From contig DKQK01000026.1 of the NCBI GenBank assembly GCA_002471665.1, positions 1 to 64,000 on the forward strand: a stretch of DNA of 64,000 nucleotides. The letters are read 5' to 3'. Positions 34,616 through 43,731 of this stretch are shown here, in pieces. Source of the stretch: Gammaproteobacteria bacterium UBA7310. GTDB lineage: Bacteria > Pseudomonadota > Gammaproteobacteria > Pseudomonadales > Ketobacteraceae. A program made the translations under genes and the position numbers. The notes beneath the pieces are model-generated. The model was not told where the DNA came from and did no database searches. It worked only from the letters and a program-made list of their open reading frames with translations. Positions within the stretch are counted from its first letter, which is position 1. The number at the start of each line of letters is the position of its first letter.

Positions 34616-35200
34616 GTGCGGAAAAAGCCGAAACAGAAACGCTCCCGCCAGATGGTGGATGCCTTGATCGAGGCGACTGCCACGGCAATAGTGGAGCGGG
34701 GATTGGAAGGCATTACCACCCATCATATTGCGGAAACCGCTGGTGTCAGCGTGGGTTCCCTGTACCAGTACTTTGATGACAAAGAGGCGCTGGTGGAGGC
34801 CCTGGTGGACAAGCTCGCCAACGAGATTGCCCAGGCGTTGCTGCGCCTGCCCATGAGCCAGGATGGGGATTTACGCTGTAACGTGGCGCTGATTATCCAG
34901 TTCGGGTTTGGCTTGTTGAATTCACGGGATGGCTTGTATCTGGAACTGGTACGCAACTGGCACAGCCTGCCCACGGACCGGGTTATGGATATTTTACAGC
35001 AGAGTTTTATGGACCTGTCGCGGGTGTACTTTCTCAAGCACTATCAGAATAATCCGATTCAGGATCTGCATGTTCGCATCTTTATTATTTCCAACAGTGT
35101 CATGTTTACCATGGTGCGGTTCATTGGCCAGCCGCAGATGATGACCCAGGAGGAGATCACCCGCGGATTGACCGATATGGTGGTGGGCTATCTGGAATAG
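34616..35200 (+). CDS. TetR-family transcriptional repressor
   Basis: A 194-aa regulator: the N-terminal HTH (about 10-60, ATATAIVERGLEGITTHHIAETAGVSVGSLYQYFDDKEAL, split here into TTHHIAETAGVSVGSLYQYF as its core) and a ligand domain with a hydrophobic C-terminus. GTG 34616 is the first usable start; the SD is weak. Divergent from the DUF2236-P450-SDR operon with an operator dyad between, so it most likely represses that operon and releases it on binding a hydrophobic ligand. Its 3' end overlaps the stop of the convergent oxidoreductase gene by 13 bp. Confidence 0.88.
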   Translation: MRKKPKQKRSRQMVDALIEATATAIVERGLEGITTHHIAETAGVSVGSLYQYFDDKEALVEALVDKLANEIAQALLRLPMSQDGDLRCNVALIIQFGFGLLNSRDGLYLELVRNWHSLPTDRVMDILQQSFMDLSRVYFLKHYQNNPIQDLHVRIFIISNSVMFTMVRFIGQPQMMTQEEITRGLTDMVVGYLE

Positions 35201-37323
35201 GCTTCCACCTCCACGTTGATGCCGGTCATATGGGCCTGATTGCTGAGTTTTTCAAAGCTACCGGGTCCGGTGGGCAACAGTTGGTTGACGTTGATGCCAG
35301 GGTATTGCTGCGCCACGTGCAGCCCCGCAGAGTGTTGATTGCCCCAGCCGTGGGTCATGGCTACCGTACCGGGCCGAAGGGTGTCATCAATTTTTACCCG
35401 GGCCTGCAAGTGTCCCCATTGATTGAACACACGGATCGGCTGACCCTCGGTGAGCTGGCGTTGCGCCGCATCTTGCGGCGACATGTGCAGTGGGTTTTCC
35501 TGTTGCTGTTCCCGCTTCAGCTCCGTCATGTTGTGATACCAACTGTTCTGCATGTAGTTGGTGCGCAGACTGATCAGCTTTAGTTGATTTGTGGGTTCTG
35601 AATTCAGCTCCTGAAACAAGCGATGGGCCTGCGCGATGGCCTCCTTGAATAAGGCCGGGCAACAATCCACCTTTTTGTCTTCGGTTTGCAGCCAATCGGA
35701 ATAGAACCGGCCAGTGCCGTTGTCCGGCAGGGTTATGGATTGGCCGGGTGCCGCTTTTAACTGGTCAATATCCAGGTCACTGTAGCGCAGCATGCGGTTG
35801 AGGCGGCCGAACGGGTTGGGTTGGTGGTCGCCATCAAATAGCGAATGCAGGCCCATGGCCTGTTCCAGTTTGCCCAGTATCCACCATTCCGGCTTGCGTT
35901 CTGCCGCAGGCGGCACCACTGCCTCGGTGTATTGCACATAAGGCTGGTACTGCATACCCAGGCCACAGATATTGATGTCCGGACGTTCCAGCATATCGGT
36001 ACAGGGCAATAGGTAATCTGCGTATTCGGCGCTGGCATTGCGAACCAAATCCAGCACAATAATCAGCTCCAGTTGCCCAAAGGCTTCACGCAACTGTTGT
36101 TCTCCGGCCATGGACAGCAGTGGATTACCGGCAATGATGAACAGGGCCCGGATGGGGTTACTGTCCCGCAGAATCATGTCCGCTAACAGGTTGCCTGGGA
36201 GGGCGCCGCGAATGGTGCGCAGTTCACCATGCTCGGATTGGAAAAAGATCGAGTCCGCAGACAGATTGTGCATTGCCCCGGCTTTGGCCGCCGGGTAGAA
36301 GCCCAGGCCGTAGAGATTACCTCCGGGTTTATCCAGATTGCCGGTTACAAAACTCAGCATCTGCAATAGCCAATAACACAGGGTGCCCTGGCGCCCCATG
36401 TTAACCCCGGTGGACATGTGCACGCAGGCGGATTCGGCGCGCGCGAACTCAATGGCCGTTTGCCGGATCAGGGCCGCATCCAGACCGGTGACATCGGCCA
36501 CGGATTGCGCACTGTAAGGTGCAATGAAGGCCCGCAATCCAGCGATGTGCTTGCCATGCTCGGCCAGCACTGATTCATCGAACCCAACCTGCTGATCAAT
36601 TTCATGCAGCAGGGCCGCCATCAGGTATAGATCTGTATCGGGCTTGATCTGCAATACATCGCCGGTGGCCGCGGTGGCGGATTCAATACGACGGGGATTG
36701 ATAAAGCGGATGGTGGCGCCGTTACTGCGGGCGTTCTTCAGCTGTGCCATGGGGTTGGCCATGGAGACGAACGACATATGGGAGACTTTTGGGTTCTCAC
36801 CAAAAATCAGGGCATAGCGGGTGCGGGACAGGTCGGGGATCGGATGCAGCGTGCTGGTGCCGAAAACGGCTTCCGCCCCGGCAAACTTATTGCTGCAATC
36901 CTGGGTGCCCGAATTGAACAGACGGCGGGTTCCCAGTTGGGTGAAGAGGGAGCCGATCGCCTGACTGCCCAGGGCATTAAAGGCCGTGGGGTTGCCGATA
37001 TAGCCTGCGATGGCATCATTGCCGTATTGTTGCCGAATGGATTGCAGCTTATGGGCGATGTCGGCAATGGCCTGATCCCAATCCAACTCCACAAAGTGGC
37101 CGGCTTCGGCCTTGCTGTTGCTGCGTTTCATGGGAACATTAAGCCGATCCGGATCCTGGTGAATGGCCTGGTAATGGATACCCTTGTGACAGGCAAAACC
37201 CCGGCTTACCGGATGCTGGCGATCCGGTGCCAGTTTGATCAACCTGTTGTTCTCATCCAGTTCAGCGATGAGGGCGCAGGAGGGTTCGCATACTCGACAA
37301 AAAGTGTGGTGTGTTTTGGTCAT
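35188..37323 (-). CDS. Molybdopterin (Mo-bisMGD) oxidoreductase, second of a pair
   Basis: A 711-aa DMSO-reductase-family enzyme. The N-terminus has a [4Fe-4S] site C-x2-C-x3-C-x28-C (CRVCEPSC .. FACHKG). The likely Mo ligand is Cys in SGTQDCSNKFAGAEAVFG. The body has the usual IGNPTA, GENPKVSHM, IFIAGNPLLS-like IIAGNPLLSM and the C-terminal pterin-binding TRPGTVAMTHGWGNQHS-like segment. No Tat signal, so it is cytoplasmic. Start and stop overlap the upstream homologue by 4 nt. The substrate is not predictable; no iron-sulfur, heme or membrane partner subunit lies nearby. Confidence 0.88.
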   Translation of the reverse strand: MTKTHHTFCRVCEPSCALIAELDENNRLIKLAPDRQHPVSRGFACHKGIHYQAIHQDPDRLNVPMKRSNSKAEAGHFVELDWDQAIADIAHKLQSIRQQYGNDAIAGYIGNPTAFNALGSQAIGSLFTQLGTRRLFNSGTQDCSNKFAGAEAVFGTSTLHPIPDLSRTRYALIFGENPKVSHMSFVSMANPMAQLKNARSNGATIRFINPRRIESATAATGDVLQIKPDTDLYLMAALLHEIDQQVGFDESVLAEHGKHIAGLRAFIAPYSAQSVADVTGLDAALIRQTAIEFARAESACVHMSTGVNMGRQGTLCYWLLQMLSFVTGNLDKPGGNLYGLGFYPAAKAGAMHNLSADSIFFQSEHGELRTIRGALPGNLLADMILRDSNPIRALFIIAGNPLLSMAGEQQLREAFGQLELIIVLDLVRNASAEYADYLLPCTDMLERPDINICGLGMQYQPYVQYTEAVVPPAAERKPEWWILGKLEQAMGLHSLFDGDHQPNPFGRLNRMLRYSDLDIDQLKAAPGQSITLPDNGTGRFYSDWLQTEDKKVDCCPALFKEAIAQAHRLFQELNSEPTNQLKLISLRTNYMQNSWYHNMTELKREQQQENPLHMSPQDAAQRQLTEGQPIRVFNQWGHLQARVKIDDTLRPGTVAMTHGWGNQHSAGLHVAQQYPGINVNQLLPTGPGSFEKLSNQAHMTGINVEVEAYSR

Positions 37324-39698
37324 GGTGATACCGTGGCATGGGTTTGCTTGGTGGTTGCGGGCGAAGGGGCACGTTGCACGCGCACAGGAACGCCGTTGAT
37401 TACCGCCATTCCGGTAAGCCCGTCCACCAGCTTATGGTCGGTGATATCGTTCATGCTGACACCGGCTTTGCGGGAGGCATTGGCCAGGTTGGTGCCCTGT
37501 CGATGATGGCCCCAACCGTGGGGCATGCTGACCACGCCGGGCATGATATCGTCGCTTACCCACAGAGGCAGCACCACTTTGCCGGTGGCCGATGCCACGG
37601 TAACGGTGGCACCATCCTGTAACCCCAGGCGCTGCGCATCCACTGTGGACATCATCAAGTCACAGCGGTTCTTGCCCTTGATCAGCCGTCTGCTGTTGTG
37701 CATCCAGGAATTATTGCAACGCAGATGGCGGCGGCCGATCAACAACAATTCATGCGCGGCACCGGGCAACGGCAGGTTCGCCAGCAGCCGTTGCAAATCC
37801 TGCATAAACAGGGGTGGCGCCAGATCAACTTTTTTATCCCGGGTGAATATGCGATGGGTCAGCATGGGGTGCAATGGCCCCAGGTCCACTCCATGGGGGT
37901 GCTGTTTCAGCTCCCGTAAATCCAGTTTGGGAAACGGTATTGGGCTGTCGTCAGTCAGGTTACCGTAGGCCGATGATTGCAAGGCTTTGTTGAGCGCTGG
38001 CAGGCGGTGGGTAACGGCACGGGCAGAGCGCGCGGCTTTGGCTTTCAAGGCATTGGTAAGCGTGTTTTTCCCCAGCCACTGTAGCAGTTGATATACACCC
38101 GGTAAGCCCTTGCCATACGGGCCCAGTTTGATCAGCCAGTCCAGCATGCCTTCATCAGTGAGTCGTTCAATAAGCGCCAGCCTGGATTTGGCAGCCAGGG
38201 TTTTTATTAGTGAAGTCGATTCCAGTTGCGCGGTCAGGTGCGCCAGTATTTGCCAATCGTGCAGGCTGTTGCCAGAGGGCTGCCATAACGGTGGGGAGTA
38301 TTTTACCGTATTGCGAATGGCCACACTGTGCAGACCCAGTTCATAGTGACCATGTTCCAGAGGGCCGGTAGGGGGCAGGATGATATCCGCATGTTTGGTG
38401 GTTTCATTCAGGTAAATATCGATGCTGACCATGTAATCCAATTGATGCAAAGCCTGCTCCAGCAATGTGCCGTTGGGAACCGACAGCACCGGATTGCCGG
38501 CGTGGGTAATCATGGCTTTGATTTGTCCATGGCCCGGGGTCAGGATTTCCTCTGCCATGGTGGCCACCGGCAGTTCACCGGCGAATTCCGGCAGCCCCCT
38601 GACCCGAGATCGCCAGCGATCAAAGCTGCCGGTTTCCCCCGCCAATGCCGCCAGCCCCACCAGATCAATGGCCGGCAGGGTAAACATGAGGCCGCCGGCT
38701 TTATCCAGGTTGCCGGTGACAATATTCAGGGCGTAAATCAGCCAGGCGTTGATGGAACTGAACTGGGAGGTGCTCACACCCACCCGCCCGTAGGCAATAG
38801 CCCGTGGTGCCCTGGCAAATTCCCGCGCCAGCCGCTCAATCGCCTCTTGGTCCACACCGGTAATGGCAGCGGCCAATGGAGGGCTGATTTGCCTTGCTGC
38901 TTGTTGCAATTGGTCGAGATTTTTCAGATAGCTGCGGGCGACGCCATCACTGTTGAGATGGTCTCGGAAGATAACGTGCAACAGCGCCAATAACAGTACA
39001 GCGTCGGTTCCCGGCCGGATAAAGTGGTGTTCGTCGGCGATGGTCGCCGATTCGGTTTTGCGGGGATCCAGCACCACAAAGCGACCACCGCGTTTCTGCA
39101 ATCGCTGCAGTCTGGTTTTGATATTGGGGGCGGTCATCACGCTGCCATTGGAGGCCAGGGGGTTGGCGCCCAGGCAGAGGAAGTAATCGGTGCGGTCAAT
39201 ATCCGGAATGGGGAAGTTGGCAAAGTGCCCGAACATTTCCTTACAGGCCAGCATGTGCGGCAATTGATCGCAGGAGGTGGCGGAGAAACGGGAGCGGGTG
39301 TGCAACGCCCTGATCAATGGCGCCAGCATCAACAACGCGCCATGGTTGTGCGCGGTTGGATTGCCCAGGTACAAACCTACTGCATCTTTGGAGTATTGCT
39401 GTTGTATGCGGCGCAGGTTGTTGCCGATTTCGTCGAACGCCTGTTGCCACCCAATTTCCTGCCAGCCGTGTGCAGTCTTTTTCAGTGGTTTGCGCAATCG
39501 GTCGGGATCATTTTGCAGATCCTGCAGCGCCACGCCCTTGGGGCAGATATGGCCTTCCGACAGGGGATCCTTCGCATCCCCTTTGATGGACAGTATGTGT
39601 CCGTTTCGATGCTCAATGACCAGTCCGCAGCTGGCTTCGCAGAGATTGCAGGTTCGATAATGGGTTTGCGTGCCCGTTTGGCGGGTTGCTATAACCAT
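37320..39698 (-). CDS. Molybdopterin (Mo-bisMGD) oxidoreductase, first of a pair
   Basis: About 792 aa from ATG 39698 (an ATG at 39791 would add 31 residues unlike the family). It has the [4Fe-4S] motif C-x2-C-x3-C-x27-C (CNLCEASC .. ICPKG) at residues 16-51, a probable Mo ligand Cys in SATSCDQLPHML, the LGNPTAHN, LGANPLASNG, ITHAGNPVLSVPNG and C-terminal PGVVSMPHGWGHHRQG segments of the family. It is a distant paralogue of the following gene, with which it overlaps by ATGA, suggesting a heterodimer or a coupled pair. Cytoplasmic by lack of any signal peptide. The 97-bp gap to the divergent kinase is the likely promoter region. Confidence 0.88.
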   Translation of the reverse strand: MVIATRQTGTQTHYRTCNLCEASCGLVIEHRNGHILSIKGDAKDPLSEGHICPKGVALQDLQNDPDRLRKPLKKTAHGWQEIGWQQAFDEIGNNLRRIQQQYSKDAVGLYLGNPTAHNHGALLMLAPLIRALHTRSRFSATSCDQLPHMLACKEMFGHFANFPIPDIDRTDYFLCLGANPLASNGSVMTAPNIKTRLQRLQKRGGRFVVLDPRKTESATIADEHHFIRPGTDAVLLLALLHVIFRDHLNSDGVARSYLKNLDQLQQAARQISPPLAAAITGVDQEAIERLAREFARAPRAIAYGRVGVSTSQFSSINAWLIYALNIVTGNLDKAGGLMFTLPAIDLVGLAALAGETGSFDRWRSRVRGLPEFAGELPVATMAEEILTPGHGQIKAMITHAGNPVLSVPNGTLLEQALHQLDYMVSIDIYLNETTKHADIILPPTGPLEHGHYELGLHSVAIRNTVKYSPPLWQPSGNSLHDWQILAHLTAQLESTSLIKTLAAKSRLALIERLTDEGMLDWLIKLGPYGKGLPGVYQLLQWLGKNTLTNALKAKAARSARAVTHRLPALNKALQSSAYGNLTDDSPIPFPKLDLRELKQHPHGVDLGPLHPMLTHRIFTRDKKVDLAPPLFMQDLQRLLANLPLPGAAHELLLIGRRHLRCNNSWMHNSRRLIKGKNRCDLMMSTVDAQRLGLQDGATVTVASATGKVVLPLWVSDDIMPGVVSMPHGWGHHRQGTNLANASRKAGVSMNDITDHKLVDGLTGMAVINGVPVRVQRAPSPATTKQTHATVSP

Positions 39699-39795
39699 GG
39701 CTGACAGTCCGTTTTTGTTCTTGTCTGGTTGTGACAGCCTCCTAAATGTGCAGTGGCAGTTCAATGCCCAAATATGACAAATTGAGCGCAAACAA

Positions 39796-41442
39796 ATGCC
39801 ACCTGCAAGAGTGAATAACCTGCACTACTCTTTAGTAAAGCATGGTTACAGCAGGGATATGCAGGTGAACGCGCGCTACGGATTGCAAATGCTGATGTTG
39901 GTGGACCCCCAAACCCGCTCAGAAATGGCCCTGTCCGAGTTGGAGCGCACCCTGGGTTGTCAGTTGGTCATGCTGGAGTCCAGTTCCGCGTTCACCCGTC
40001 AGACCAGCACGGCTCCGGTCGCCCTGGTTGAAGTAACCCCGCGCAACCAGGGTGCCCTGCTGAATCAGCTGCTGGGCACCTTCACGGTAAACCCCTATGA
40101 TCATTTGATTCTCCTGCAGCGGGTTCCGGGAGAGGTGGATCTTGATCCGTTCTGGCAATGTCGGCTGTCGTTATATGTGCCTGTTTTTCAAGGTTTTGAT
40201 CCTCTATACACAGCGCTGGATCAATTTTTTTCCAAGCAGCGGGAAATCACCACTTTGCAAAATCAACTGCGCGAAGCCAGTGATATTGCCATGTTGTCCA
40301 TGTCCGCCAGCAGTCAATTGGGGGAAATCATCCGCTTTTTGGAGAAGAGTTATAACTGCAGTGGCTACTCTGAGCTGGGAGCGTTATTGAATCAGACCCT
40401 GGAACGCCTGGGGATTGCCGGCTGCGGGTTGATTGAATCCCAGGATGGTGCTGTGGTTTATTTCGGCGAGCAGGAGCGGCGTGACGCTTGGCAGCGTTTG
40501 ATGCTGGAAATGCGCAGCAAGGGCCGTTTTGTGGATCTGGAAAATCGTACCATAGCGAATTTCGACGCCATCAGCGTCATGGCGCGCAACATGCCCGAGG
40601 TGGGTTCCGAGCCCTATGGCCGCATGAAAGACATGCTGTTCACCTTGGTGGAAGGTGCTGAAGCCCGGTTGCGGACATTGGCTCTGGAGCGGGCAGTGAC
40701 CCTGTCCGAGAAAGCCAAATCCACCTTTTTACGGGTGATGTCCCATGAATTGCGCACACCCATGAATGCCATTCTGGGGTTCAGTCACCGGCTTGCCGCC
40801 AAATCCAACGCTGAGCCCTACTCTGAACGGGAGCGCAATGCAGCTTCGATGATTCATGATAACGCCCGGCGGCTCATGGAAATGATCGAGGATCTGGAAG
40901 ATCTGAGCAGTGTCAATGTGGATACGGAATCCGCCAAACGGCGGGTGCTGATGGAGGATACACTGGTGGCAACCCTGCACCATGTGGAGCAGCAGGCGCA
41001 GCGAAAAGGTTTGCGCTTCCGGGCACATTACAGTGAGCCCGGTATGCAGGCGGAACTGGATCCCACGCGGCTGAATCAGGTGGTGAAAAAGCTCTGTGCC
41101 AATGCCTTGAAATACACCGCAGAAGGGGAGATTTCCGTCACGGTGGCCACCCGCTATCACCACAGTTGCGGTGAACAACTGGTGTTGCAGGTGTGTGACA
41201 GCGGGGTGGGTATCTCACCCCGGAAACTACAGGGTATGTTCCGTCCGGTAAGCCAATTGTACGACGATTACGTGAACCACCATCAGGGTACCGGCCTGGG
41301 GGTGGCGGTGGTAAAGGAGTTTGTGGCTGAAATGGGCGGTGAAATCGATGTCCATTCCAACGAGGGCGCCGGTACCTGCTTTAGCATCACTCTGCCGCGC
41401 TTCAAGCACGCCGAGCCAGACGACACTGTCGAACTGTTTTGA
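39796..41442 (+). CDS. Orphan soluble histidine kinase
   Basis: 548 aa without TM segments. Residues 1-170 form a receiver-like or novel sensory region (GLQMLMLVDPQTRSEMALSEL) with no clear phospho-Asp; 170-300 resemble a degenerate GAF domain (LGEIIRFLEKSYNCSGYSELGALL). Then HisKA with the H-box FLRVMSHELRTPMNAILGFS (about 310-330) and HATPase with LCANALKYTAEGE, CDSGVGIS and GTGLGVAVVKEF. No response regulator is adjacent. Start uncertain: ATG 39796 or ATG 39859. It is divergent from the molybdoenzyme pair, which it may control. Confidence 0.85.
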   Translation: MPPARVNNLHYSLVKHGYSRDMQVNARYGLQMLMLVDPQTRSEMALSELERTLGCQLVMLESSSAFTRQTSTAPVALVEVTPRNQGALLNQLLGTFTVNPYDHLILLQRVPGEVDLDPFWQCRLSLYVPVFQGFDPLYTALDQFFSKQREITTLQNQLREASDIAMLSMSASSQLGEIIRFLEKSYNCSGYSELGALLNQTLERLGIAGCGLIESQDGAVVYFGEQERRDAWQRLMLEMRSKGRFVDLENRTIANFDAISVMARNMPEVGSEPYGRMKDMLFTLVEGAEARLRTLALERAVTLSEKAKSTFLRVMSHELRTPMNAILGFSHRLAAKSNAEPYSERERNAASMIHDNARRLMEMIEDLEDLSSVNVDTESAKRRVLMEDTLVATLHHVEQQAQRKGLRFRAHYSEPGMQAELDPTRLNQVVKKLCANALKYTAEGEISVTVATRYHHSCGEQLVLQVCDSGVGISPRKLQGMFRPVSQLYDDYVNHHQGTGLGVAVVKEFVAEMGGEIDVHSNEGAGTCFSITLPRFKHAEPDDTVELF

Positions 41443-41532
41443 ACGTCACTAAAGCAAACCGGTACTGGCGGCAGCCCTGAACAAGGCCCTCATCCCGTTA
41501 CGTCATAATTCAGCATAATTGACCTCCAGATT

Positions 41533-41548
41533 GCCACCTTCGGGTGGC
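41533..41548 (+). other. GCCACC-TTCG-GGTGGC hairpin
   Basis: A 6-bp GC-rich stem with a UUCG tetraloop, 90 bp after the kinase stop and 60 bp before the sortase substrate start. No T-run follows, so it could pause or stabilise RNA rather than terminate. Confidence 0.5.
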
Positions 41549-41607
41549 TCCAGCGCCCACATTGAGCGTTGCAATGGGAATACCTGTTTCATGCTTGGGG
41601 ATGCCTT

Positions 41608-43731
41608 ATGCACCGTATTCAATTTCTTGTTTCAATCGTGTTTTGTCTCATCACAGCAGCCAGCGCCAGCGCCTATCAAGGGGTGGACTATCAAGGGGCG
41701 GACTATCAAGAAGCAAATTATGCCGCTTTGGATGAGGTGGGCGCGGGCAGCCTGTTGATGCCATCGGATCAGGGCTACACGCCGTTTGTGCGCAGTCAGT
41801 CAGAGTTTGATGTGCAGGTAAATGGTCTGGTGTCCCGGGTGACACTGCGCCAGAGTTTTATCAACCCTTCCCGGCAATGGGTGGAGGCTGTTTATGTGCT
41901 GCCGTTGCCGGAGAACAGCGCTGTCAACGCCATGCGCATTCGCATTGGGGAGCGGGTGATCGAAGGTGAAATCAAGGAAAAGCAGGAAGCCAGGCGCCTA
42001 TACACCCAGGCCAAAGCCCAGGGTATGCGGGCCGGACTGCTGCAGCAACAGCGACCGAATCTGTTTTCCACCCAGGTGGCGAACATCGGCCCTCACGAAA
42101 CCATTGAGGTGGAGTTGACCTTTCTGCAGACCCTGCGTTACGACCAGGGTGAGTTCTCCCTGCGGCTACCCATGACGCTGACGCCGCGTTACATTCCCGG
42201 CCTGTCCCGTCTGCCGGAATCCCCAGAGCAGGTTCAGGGGTGGGCTTTTCCCACGGCACAGGTGACGGATGCCCATATGATCACACCACCGCAAACCCAT
42301 CATGCCGCGGCGGATCAACTCCAGGCCCGTGTCCGCATTCAAGTGACGCCGGGCTATCAGGTACAACAGTTTCAGGCACCCTATCACGACATCGATGTCA
42401 CCCGGTTGAGTGAGGTCTATCAGATCCGGACCCGCAGCGAACAGGTGGCCATGGACCGGGATTTTGTACTGCGCTGGAAACCGGTCGCCCAGCAAAGTCC
42501 GGTGGCGGCGTATTTTTCTGAACAGGTTTCGGGCCGGGATCATGGCCTGATCATGGTGATACCACCGGCCACCGCAGACGGCATAAGCGTTGCCCCGCGG
42601 GAGCTGATTTTGATCATCGACAGTTCCGGCTCCATGGCCGGGCAATCGATGATACAGGCGAAACAGGCTTTGCACATGGCGCTCTCCCGTTTGCGGCCCC
42701 AGGACCGGTTTAACATTATCGATTTTGATTCCGGATACCGGACTCTGTTTCCTCACTCCACCGCAGCCAGTCCGGCAGCGCTGCGCCGCGCACAGGGGTT
42801 CGTGGATGGTCTGGTGGCCAATGGCGGTACTGAAATGGCGTCCCCGCTGCGCTGGGCGCTGACCCAAGCCGATGCAGAACATGTAGATGAGGAACAGCTT
42901 GAGGAGGAACAAGCCGATGTCATCGCCCAGATCGTGTTTATTACCGATGGCAGTGTGGGTAATGAAAGTGCCCTGTTTGAATTGATTCACCAGCACATCG
43001 CCCATAAGCGTCTTTATACCGTGGCCATTGGTGCAGCACCCAATGGATTTTTTATGCGTAAGGCGGCGGAGTTTGGCCGCGGAACCTACACCTACATCGG
43101 CAGCACCGATGAGGTGCAAAGCGCGATGGCGGAATTGTTTGGCAAAATTGAAAAGCCCGCGCTGACTCAAATATCGGTGCAGGTAGAAGGCGGCGCGGCC
43201 GAGTGGTATCCACAGCCTGTACCGGACTTGTTTGTGGGGGAGCCATTGTTGATCAAAGCGCGCTTTGATCAACCACCTGCGGCCGTATCCATTGCTGGAC
43301 GCTTTGCAGGGCAGCAATGGCAGACCCGGTTGCAATTGCGCTCCGACCAGCAGGCCGCCGGTGTGGCCACCCTGTGGGCGCGGGCCAAGGTGGCCAGCCT
43401 GCAGGATGACGGTGTGCGCCAGGGAAACGCAGCGATGCACCGTGATGCCATTGTGGCACTGGGACTTGAGCACCGACTGCTGACCCCTTACACCAGTTTT
43501 GTGGCTGTCGATAAAACGCCGGTGCGGCCGCAGGACGCGGCCGTGCAGCAGGCGCAGATTGCCAATCGAATGCCCGCCGGATCCCGGCAGCCGGCGCCGG
43601 CAGTGGGTTATCCGCGCACGGCCCTGGGCCTGCACTGGCATTTGGTGATTGGATTCTTATTGCTGGGGCTGGCCTTGTTGTTGTGGCAACGGGCGGAATT
43701 CGGAGGCCAAGCGCATGCGGAACTGGCGTAA
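41608..43731 (+). CDS. Sortase substrate with VIT and von Willebrand A domains
   Basis: About 707 aa from ATG 41608. It has a signal peptide (1-22, ending AASASA), a short YQG(V/A)D repeat, a VIT domain (about 45-175, FDVQVNGLVSRVTLRQSFIN), a VWA domain (about 330-500) with the intact MIDAS motif DSSGSM, and a C-terminal sorting signal: YPRTALG, a hydrophobic helix (HLVIGFLLLGLALLLW) and basic residues. This matches the marine proteobacterial sortase-target family. The next gene is the cognate sortase, whose ATG lies within this gene's last 17 nt. VWA/VIT proteins bind partners or metals at surfaces; the role is unknown. Confidence 0.9.
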   Translation: MHRIQFLVSIVFCLITAASASAYQGVDYQGADYQEANYAALDEVGAGSLLMPSDQGYTPFVRSQSEFDVQVNGLVSRVTLRQSFINPSRQWVEAVYVLPLPENSAVNAMRIRIGERVIEGEIKEKQEARRLYTQAKAQGMRAGLLQQQRPNLFSTQVANIGPHETIEVELTFLQTLRYDQGEFSLRLPMTLTPRYIPGLSRLPESPEQVQGWAFPTAQVTDAHMITPPQTHHAAADQLQARVRIQVTPGYQVQQFQAPYHDIDVTRLSEVYQIRTRSEQVAMDRDFVLRWKPVAQQSPVAAYFSEQVSGRDHGLIMVIPPATADGISVAPRELILIIDSSGSMAGQSMIQAKQALHMALSRLRPQDRFNIIDFDSGYRTLFPHSTAASPAALRRAQGFVDGLVANGGTEMASPLRWALTQADAEHVDEEQLEEEQADVIAQIVFITDGSVGNESALFELIHQHIAHKRLYTVAIGAAPNGFFMRKAAEFGRGTYTYIGSTDEVQSAMAELFGKIEKPALTQISVQVEGGAAEWYPQPVPDLFVGEPLLIKARFDQPPAAVSIAGRFAGQQWQTRLQLRSDQQAAGVATLWARAKVASLQDDGVRQGNAAMHRDAIVALGLEHRLLTPYTSFVAVDKTPVRPQDAAVQQAQIANRMPAGSRQPAPAVGYPRTALGLHWHLVIGFLLLGLALLLWQRAEFGGQAHAELA
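41674..41718 (+). repeat. Three 15-bp coding repeats at the mature N-terminus of the sortase substrate
   Basis: TATCAAGGGGTGGAC, TATCAAGGGGCGGAC and TATCAAGAAGCAAAT follow one another, giving YQGVD-YQGAD-YQEAN directly after the predicted signal-peptide cleavage site. The first two differ by one base. Confidence 0.9.

Noticed and set aside
41533..41548. UUCG hairpin as an intrinsic terminator
   Set aside because: The stem is only 6 bp and no T-run follows, so it is listed as a hairpin only.
42166..43641. 491-codon minus-strand frame opposite the sortase substrate
   Set aside because: Antisense to a well-supported VIT/VWA gene; no recognisable motif or start signal.
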